Part shown: one piece after another, positions 6,497 to 10,384 of the stretch
How positions within the stretch are numbered: position 1 is the first letter of the stretch
Layout of the letters: each line of letters starts with the position of its first letter
Assembly: GCA_946411985.1 (NCBI GenBank)
Contig: CAMKFY010000030.1
Location: forward strand, 1-10,384
Origin: an uncultured Clostridiaceae bacterium
Lineage (GTDB): Bacteria > Bacillota > Clostridia > Oscillospirales > Ruminococcaceae
Reading direction: 5' to 3'
Length of the DNA stretch: 10,384 nucleotides
The notes under the pieces: model-generated
The model's input: only the letters and a program-made list of their open reading frames with translations
Databases searched by the model: none
What the model was told of the DNA's origin: nothing
Program-made: the position numbers and the translations under genes

Positions 6497-8160
6497 TAAA
6501 AAAGCCCTCTTATTTTGCCGTCCACCACGTCCACAAAATTAGCAGCAGGCACCTTAAGCAAGCCAGGCATTGTCATTATATTGTTTGTGATTGCCACAAC
6601 AAAGCCCGCTCCAGCAGATAGGCGCACCTCATTAACAAGCACATTAAAACCTCTTGGCCTGCCAAGCTTTTTAGGGTTTGTGCAAAGAGAATATTGAGTT
6701 TTAGCCATACACACCGGAAGGCTAGAAAAGCCCATCTGCTCAATAGATAAAAGATCTTTATTAGCTTTATCAGAATATTTAACCCCATCCGCACCATAAA
6801 CTAATGTGGAGATTTTTTCTATTTTTTCTTTAAGGGGCATGCTGTCTTCATATAACAGTTTAAAATTAGCCGGCTTATTGCAAAGCTCTTTAACCTTATC
6901 AGCCAAATTAATTGCGCCATCTCCGCCTTTTCTATATACGTCTACACAAACAACGTCCACATTTTCTTTAGCGCAACACCTCTTAACAACATCTAATTCT
7001 GCCTCAGTATCGGTATCAAACAAATTTATAGCCACCACCAAATTAGAGCACTGCCTCTTAACATTTTCTATATGTTTTTTCAAATTTTCCAAACCTTTAA
7101 CAACAGCATCAACATTTTCAGCTTTTATATCTGCCATTAAAACTCCACCATTATATTTTAAAGCCCTAACAGTGCATACAATAACAACGCAACTAGGCTC
7201 CAATTTAGAAAGCCTGCATTTAATATTAAAAAACTTCTCAGCGCCAAGGTCTGAGCCAAACCCTGCTTCTGTTATAGCATAATCACCCAACCTTAAGGCT
7301 AATTTTGTGGCTTTAATTGTGTTACAACCATGAGCAATATTGGCAAACGGGCCACCGTGCACAAAAGCTGGCGTATTTTGCAAAGTTTGCACTAAATTAG
7401 GGTTTATAGCGTCTTTCATTAAAGCAGCCATTGCCCCTTGCACATTTAAATCTCGCACAAATATAGGGTTTTTATCATAACTATAGCCAACAAAAATATT
7501 GCCACACCTTTGCTTTAAATTGTCCAAATCTTCCGATAAACAAAGTATAGCCATTATTTCACTTGCCGCCGTTATAACAAACCCATCTTGACGCACAACC
7601 CCGTCGGGCACACCACCTAGCCCAACCACTATATTTCTAAGAACCCTATCGTTAACGTCTAAACAGCGCTTCACTGCTATTGTTTTAGGGTTTATATTAA
7701 GGCTATTGCCGTTATGTATATGTCCATCTATTAACGCACAAAGTAAATTATTTGCAGAAGTTATAGCATGCATATCTCCAGTAAAATGCAAATTTATGTC
7801 TTCCATAGGAACCACCTGAGAATACCCACCGCCTGCAGCTCCGCCTTTCATGCCAAAAACCGGGCCTAAAGAAGGCTCTCTTAACGCCAACACAGCCTTA
7901 CTTCCTTGCGAAAACAAAGCCTGAGCCAAACCTATACTAACAGTTGTTTTCCCCTCGCCAGCAGGAGAAGGATTTGTGGCAGTAACCAACACCAATTTAC
8001 CATATTCTTTATTTTTTAAATTGTTATACGCATCAACAGTTACCTTGGCTTTATATTTACCGTAAAAATCTAAATCTTCAGCATTTAACCCTACCTTTTT
8101 AGCAACATCTTCTATTGGAAGCATATTACAATTCTGCGAAATTTCAATATCTGATAACAT
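6496..8160 (-). CDS. fhs: Formate-tetrahydrofolate ligase (10-formyl-THF synthetase)
   Basis: Joins formate to tetrahydrofolate with ATP, giving 10-formyl-THF for purine synthesis, initiator tRNA formylation or, in acetogens, the methyl branch of the Wood-Ljungdahl pathway. Seen in 554 residues (family about 555-560): the P-loop NPSPAGEGKTT (63-73), REPSLGPVFGMKGGAAGGG (94-112), HFTGDMHAI (125-132), VHGGPFANIAHGCN, and the EAGFGSDLGAEKF stretch. It appears full length and intact. The ATG at 8160 has an excellent ribosome site (GGAGGGTGG) and a near-consensus promoter at 8200-8228, so it heads the operon fhs-tsaE-tsaB-rpiB. By hand count it has 16 cysteines, high for an enzyme of this kind. 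No other one-carbon or acetogenesis gene is in the window, so fhs alone does not show acetogenic growth. Confidence 0.97.
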   Translation of the reverse strand: MLSDIEISQNCNMLPIEDVAKKVGLNAEDLDFYGKYKAKVTVDAYNNLKNKEYGKLVLVTATNPSPAGEGKTTVSIGLAQALFSQGSKAVLALREPSLGPVFGMKGGAAGGGYSQVVPMEDINLHFTGDMHAITSANNLLCALIDGHIHNGNSLNINPKTIAVKRCLDVNDRVLRNIVVGLGGVPDGVVRQDGFVITAASEIMAILCLSEDLDNLKQRCGNIFVGYSYDKNPIFVRDLNVQGAMAALMKDAINPNLVQTLQNTPAFVHGGPFANIAHGCNTIKATKLALRLGDYAITEAGFGSDLGAEKFFNIKCRLSKLEPSCVVIVCTVRALKYNGGVLMADIKAENVDAVVKGLENLKKHIENVKRQCSNLVVAINLFDTDTEAELDVVKRCCAKENVDVVCVDVYRKGGDGAINLADKVKELCNKPANFKLLYEDSMPLKEKIEKISTLVYGADGVKYSDKANKDLLSIEQMGFSSLPVCMAKTQYSLCTNPKKLGRPRGFNVLVNEVRLSAGAGFVVAITNNIMTMPGLLKVPAANFVDVVDGKIRGLF

Positions 8161-8199
8161 AAACCACCCTCCATTCCTTTAACTTTCATTATATAAAGA

Positions 8200-8228
8200 A
8201 TTATAACATAAGCACTAAGTTTTGTTAA
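8200..8228 (-). promoter_or_regulatory. Strong sigma-A type promoter for fhs-tsaE-tsaB-rpiB
   Basis: On the minus strand TTAACA (8228-8223), a 17-base spacer, then TATAAT (8205-8200): one mismatch from the consensus pair at ideal spacing. Predicted transcription starts near 8193, leaving a leader of roughly 30 bases with the GGAGGGTGG ribosome site, too short for a riboswitch. A second TATAAT overlaps just downstream but lacks a good -35. Confidence 0.75.
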
Positions 8229-8240
8229 TATTTTATTAAA

Positions 8241-8268
8241 TAAAAAAGCGCCTTTTAGCAAACGCACT
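8241..8268 (-). terminator. Possible terminator after rsmA
   Basis: Read on the minus strand, AGTGC (8268-8264) and GCGCT (8251-8247) can pair (one G-U) around a 12-base loop, followed by a run of T at 8247-8242. An alternative AAAAG-GCG-CTTTT hairpin overlaps it. It lies about 170 bases past the rsmA stop and just before the fhs promoter, a sensible boundary, but both stems are short. Confidence 0.3.
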
Positions 8269-8434
8269 ATAAATTCTATACTACATAGCTTTGCATTTGC
8301 ATGAGAATTTTACGCAAAAACCCCCTACATATTACATCCTTTCATTTTATAACCTTTTAAATTTTATTGCAAATTTTTTTCAATATTTTAAAATATAATA
8401 TTAAAAATTTAAAATGTTAAAATAATCCCTAAAA

Positions 8435-9247
8435 CTAAATTACCTCTTCAAGCATATTTGCAATAGATATAAACTGATTTAAAGTTAAATGCTCCGCTCG
8501 TAACTTACTACATATACATAAACTTTTTAACATATCTTCCAAAACTATTTTTTTTATTTTAAACTCACTAGAAACAGGGTTTACTAACATTTTACGGCGC
8601 TGTGAAAAAGCAGCTCGAACCAATCTAAAAAAATTAACTTCGTTTTTAACATAAATTCGTTCATAATTAATGCAAAGTTTCACAACCGCACTATCCACCT
8701 GAGGCTTTGGGAAAAAATTTCCTTTAGAAACCTCAAACAACAGATGCGGCACAGCAAAATAACGCACAAACACGCTTATTGCTCCACAATTTCTGCTACC
8801 AGGCGGCGCACATATTCTATAAGCAGCCTCCTTTTGAAGCATTAAAGTTATAGATTTAATCTGTAACCTACATTTTAAAATTTTAACTATTATTGGTGAG
8901 GTTATATAATATGGCACGTTAGCACAAATTTTAAAGCTTCCATATTTTAAATTTTCTTTAACTATTTCTTCTAAATTTAAATCTAAAAAATCTCCATGCA
9001 ATATATGTAATTTGAGCTCATCTTTAAAAGTTTCTTGCAAAATAGGTATTAAATCTTTATCCTTTTCCACAGCCACCACCTTATCTGCTTTTTTTAGCAG
9101 CTCCTTTGTTAGCGCTCCAAAACCAGGCCCAATTTCTAAAACAACTCCCCCATTAATATTAGCAGCTTGCACAATTTTTCTACATATATTGCTGCTTTTT
9201 AAAAAATTTTGCCCTAAACGCTTTTTTATTAAAAAATTTCCATTCAT
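8435..9247 (-). CDS. rsmA: 16S rRNA (A1518/A1519) dimethyltransferase RsmA
   Basis: Uses S-adenosylmethionine to dimethylate the two adjacent adenines in the terminal hairpin of 16S rRNA during 30S assembly (also called KsgA). Seen in 270 residues: the N-terminal KKRLGQNFL (8-16), SAM motif I LEIGPGFGALT (37-47), Glu61 that holds the SAM ribose, Asp86 in HGDFLD, the catalytic motif IV NVPYYITSPI (110-119), FPKPQVDSAVV, and the AAFSQRRKML of the C-terminal domain. The length is normal. An Erm-type resistance methylase is unlikely because the N-terminal KKRLGQNFL, the PKPxVDS motif and the C-terminal domain are those of housekeeping RsmA. The ATG at 9247 has AAGGA about 12 bases upstream, a little far. 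It lies 71 bases after the permease gene on the same strand, so it may be cotranscribed with it. Confidence 0.94.
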   Translation of the reverse strand: MNGNFLIKKRLGQNFLKSSNICRKIVQAANINGGVVLEIGPGFGALTKELLKKADKVVAVEKDKDLIPILQETFKDELKLHILHGDFLDLNLEEIVKENLKYGSFKICANVPYYITSPIIVKILKCRLQIKSITLMLQKEAAYRICAPPGSRNCGAISVFVRYFAVPHLLFEVSKGNFFPKPQVDSAVVKLCINYERIYVKNEVNFFRLVRAAFSQRRKMLVNPVSSEFKIKKIVLEDMLKSLCICSKLRAEHLTLNQFISIANMLEEVI

Positions 9248-9305
9248 ACAAATTAAATTTCCTTAAAAATAATATAGTTAAACTCAAAACAACAAAATTA
9301 CAACG

Positions 9306-9328
9306 CTTAAATTAAAATTTAATTTAAG
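9306..9328. repeat. Perfect AT-only palindrome at the 3' end of the permease gene
   Basis: CTTAAATTAAA (9306-9316), a single central A, then TTTAATTTAAG (9318-9328): eleven-base arms that are exact reverse complements. It covers the stop codon of the AI-2E permease gene. As RNA it could fold into a weak ten-pair hairpin, but no T run follows on the minus strand, so it is not a standard terminator. Strong AT bias makes chance palindromes likely. Confidence 0.5.
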
Positions 9329-10384
9329 TCTTTAAAATATTTTAAAACAATATTCTTGTTTAAACTTTTGTTTTGTTTAGCTTTCTTTAGCTCCCTTGCT
9401 TTAATAATATCGTCTAGTAACTCCATGCAAACTGCCATCAAAGGCGGCCCTAAAAACAAACCAACCACTCCAAAAACGCCACCAAATAACGTTATTCCAA
9501 GTATAACATAAAGTGGCTTAATGCCCACAGCCTGCCCAACTATTTTAGGGTTTATAAAGTTAGAATCTATCTGTTGCAACACAATAGAAATTATAATTGT
9601 TGTTAAAAACTTGTTAAAATCTCCTAAAACAAACGAAAAAAGCGATATTAAAGCCACTGCCAAAATAGAACCAAAATAGGGAATTATTGCAAAAACAAAA
9701 TATATAGCAGCAAATATAACACTATTTTCCATTCTGAATATGCTAAAAGCGCTGCCAAGCATACAAGCCACTATAAAAGCGTCTACAATTTGCCCAAATA
9801 TAAATGTATATATTATCTTTTTTGTTTTTCTCCAAATTCTTACAAGTTGCCTTGTTCTATCTCTTTCCAATGTTACGTTAAAAACACGCATAACAGCTTT
9901 TTTTATATTATATCGTTCAAGCAAAATATATATAGATATTATAACACCAATAAACACGTTAAATATTTTTAATATAACGTTGTAAAGGCTGCCAAAATAG
10001 CCTTTATAATCTAACGATACAAATATTTGCGTTATTTTATCATATGAAAAATGATTTTCTATTTCTTTTAGCATATCGCTTAAAAATTCAATATTTTTAA
10101 CCTTTTCCTCTAGTAACGAATAGCTATCTTCCAGAGTAAAAGACACTTCCCGAACAAACTTTATTAAAGCCACATAAAGTATGGGAACTATTTTAAAAAA
10201 TAAAGAAATTAATAATATAAAAGTTACCAACATAACCATTCCAGTGGCTAACCCACGCACTCTTTTTACAACAAACGGCCTTTTTGTTTTTAAAAGCAAA
10301 CTTTCCACATTCTTACATATTGGGAAAAATAAAAAAGCCACAAAGCTTCCAAATATGAACGGTTTTAAAATGCGCAATATATGC
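9319..10384 (-). CDS. AI-2E family transporter (YtvI/YubA-like), N-terminus outside window
   Basis: Multi-pass inner membrane protein of the AI-2E transporter family; substrates are mostly unknown and include autoinducer-2 export and Na+/H+ antiport in studied members. Visible (residue 1 = the TTG at 10377): RILKPFIFG with a first visible hydrophobic segment, a second around 44-75, a soluble amphipathic stretch about 76-130, further helices 134-154 and 190-212, then the family's conserved PYFGS (233-237), QQIDSNFINPKIVG (268-281) and GGVFGVVGLFLGPP (299-312). The frame stays open through CAT-ATA to the window edge and family members normally have another helix before the LKPF motif, so the TTG is probably not the true start and the gene is cut off here. 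In spore formers one member is the sporulation protein YtvI, but nothing seen here decides that. The basic C-terminal tail is unremarkable. Confidence 0.85.
   Translation of the reverse strand, partial: HILRILKPFIFGSFVAFLFFPICKNVESLLLKTKRPFVVKRVRGLATGMVMLVTFILLISLFFKIVPILYVALIKFVREVSFTLEDSYSLLEEKVKNIEFLSDMLKEIENHFSYDKITQIFVSLDYKGYFGSLYNVILKIFNVFIGVIISIYILLERYNIKKAVMRVFNVTLERDRTRQLVRIWRKTKKIIYTFIFGQIVDAFIVACMLGSAFSIFRMENSVIFAAIYFVFAIIPYFGSILAVALISLFSFVLGDFNKFLTTIIISIVLQQIDSNFINPKIVGQAVGIKPLYVILGITLFGGVFGVVGLFLGPPLMAVCMELLDDIIKARELKKAKQNKSLNKNIVLKYFKDLN

Larger units (their letters stand above)
8161..8434. other. Spacer between rsmA and fhs
   Basis: 274 bases without a convincing gene. Besides the fhs promoter and the weak terminator listed separately, it contains the short direct repeat TTTGCAT-TTGCAT near 8290-8302, a run of five C at 8321-8325, and an AT-only palindrome ATATTTTAAAATAT near 8382-8395. 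I see no tRNA cloverleaf, riboswitch core or small ORF with a ribosome site. Confidence 0.5.

Noticed and set aside
5671..6542. Two plus-strand frames of about 145 residues opposite tsaB and tsaE
   Set aside because: Both mirror confidently identified genes and lack ribosome sites.
6806..7282. 158-residue plus-strand frame opposite fhs
   Set aside because: Ser/Thr-rich low-complexity shadow of a conserved enzyme; no independent support.
8435..9247. Erm-type macrolide resistance methylase instead of RsmA
   Set aside because: The N-terminal KKRLGQNFL, the PKPxVDS motif and the C-terminal domain are those of housekeeping RsmA, and there is no leader-peptide attenuator.
1..10384. CRISPR array, insertion sequence, tRNA or rRNA gene, phage or defence system
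   Set aside because: No spaced direct repeats, transposase motifs, terminal inverted repeats, cloverleaf sequences or defence-protein motifs found; every long frame is accounted for by a known family.

Overview
The window is an ordinary stretch of chromosome from a low-GC, AT-rich bacterium of Firmicutes (Clostridia) type. The reasons are a spoVAC-spoVAD-spoVAE spore gene cluster, strong GGAGG-type ribosome binding sites, a formate-tetrahydrofolate ligase gene, TGA used as a stop codon (standard bacterial code), and an AI-2E-type permease resembling the YtvI family. I cannot name the species. The proteins are unusually rich in cysteine and, on the plus strand, in lysine. The plus strand carries an excess of C over G in genes of both orientations and in a spacer, so the minus strand is probably the leading replication strand. 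Nine of the twelve genes are on it.

Layout. 1-103: short spacer or tail of an unseen upstream gene. 104-1440 (+): aroE and aroK, overlapping by 4 bases, for shikimate dehydrogenase and shikimate kinase. 1465-3300 (-): spoVAE, spoVAD and spoVAC, transcribed in the order C-D-E, converging on aroK and preceded by a plausible forespore (sigma-G) promoter. 3301-3510: divergent spacer with that promoter and a good vegetative promoter for purA. 3511-4791 (+): purA, adenylosuccinate synthetase. 4838-8160 (-): an apparent operon fhs-tsaE-tsaB-rpiB (transcribed in that order) with a near-consensus promoter at 8200-8228. 8161-8434: spacer. 8435-9247 (-): rsmA/ksgA. 9319-10384 (-): AI-2E family permease whose N-terminus lies beyond the window.

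How the genes fit together. AroE and AroK do two consecutive steps of the shikimate pathway to chorismate. PurA (AMP branch of purine synthesis) and Fhs (10-formyl-THF supply) both feed nucleotide metabolism. TsaE and TsaB are two of the tRNA t6A-modification proteins; TsaC and TsaD are not in the window. RpiB belongs to the pentose phosphate pathway. RsmA matures 16S rRNA. SpoVAC/D/E form a minimal clostridial-type channel set for dipicolinic acid uptake into spores.

I found no mobile element, CRISPR array, RNA gene or clearly novel system. The points most worth a second look are the divergence of the SpoVA proteins at family-conserved positions, the cysteine-rich proteome, the strand asymmetry, and the joining of t6A genes with rpiB behind fhs.
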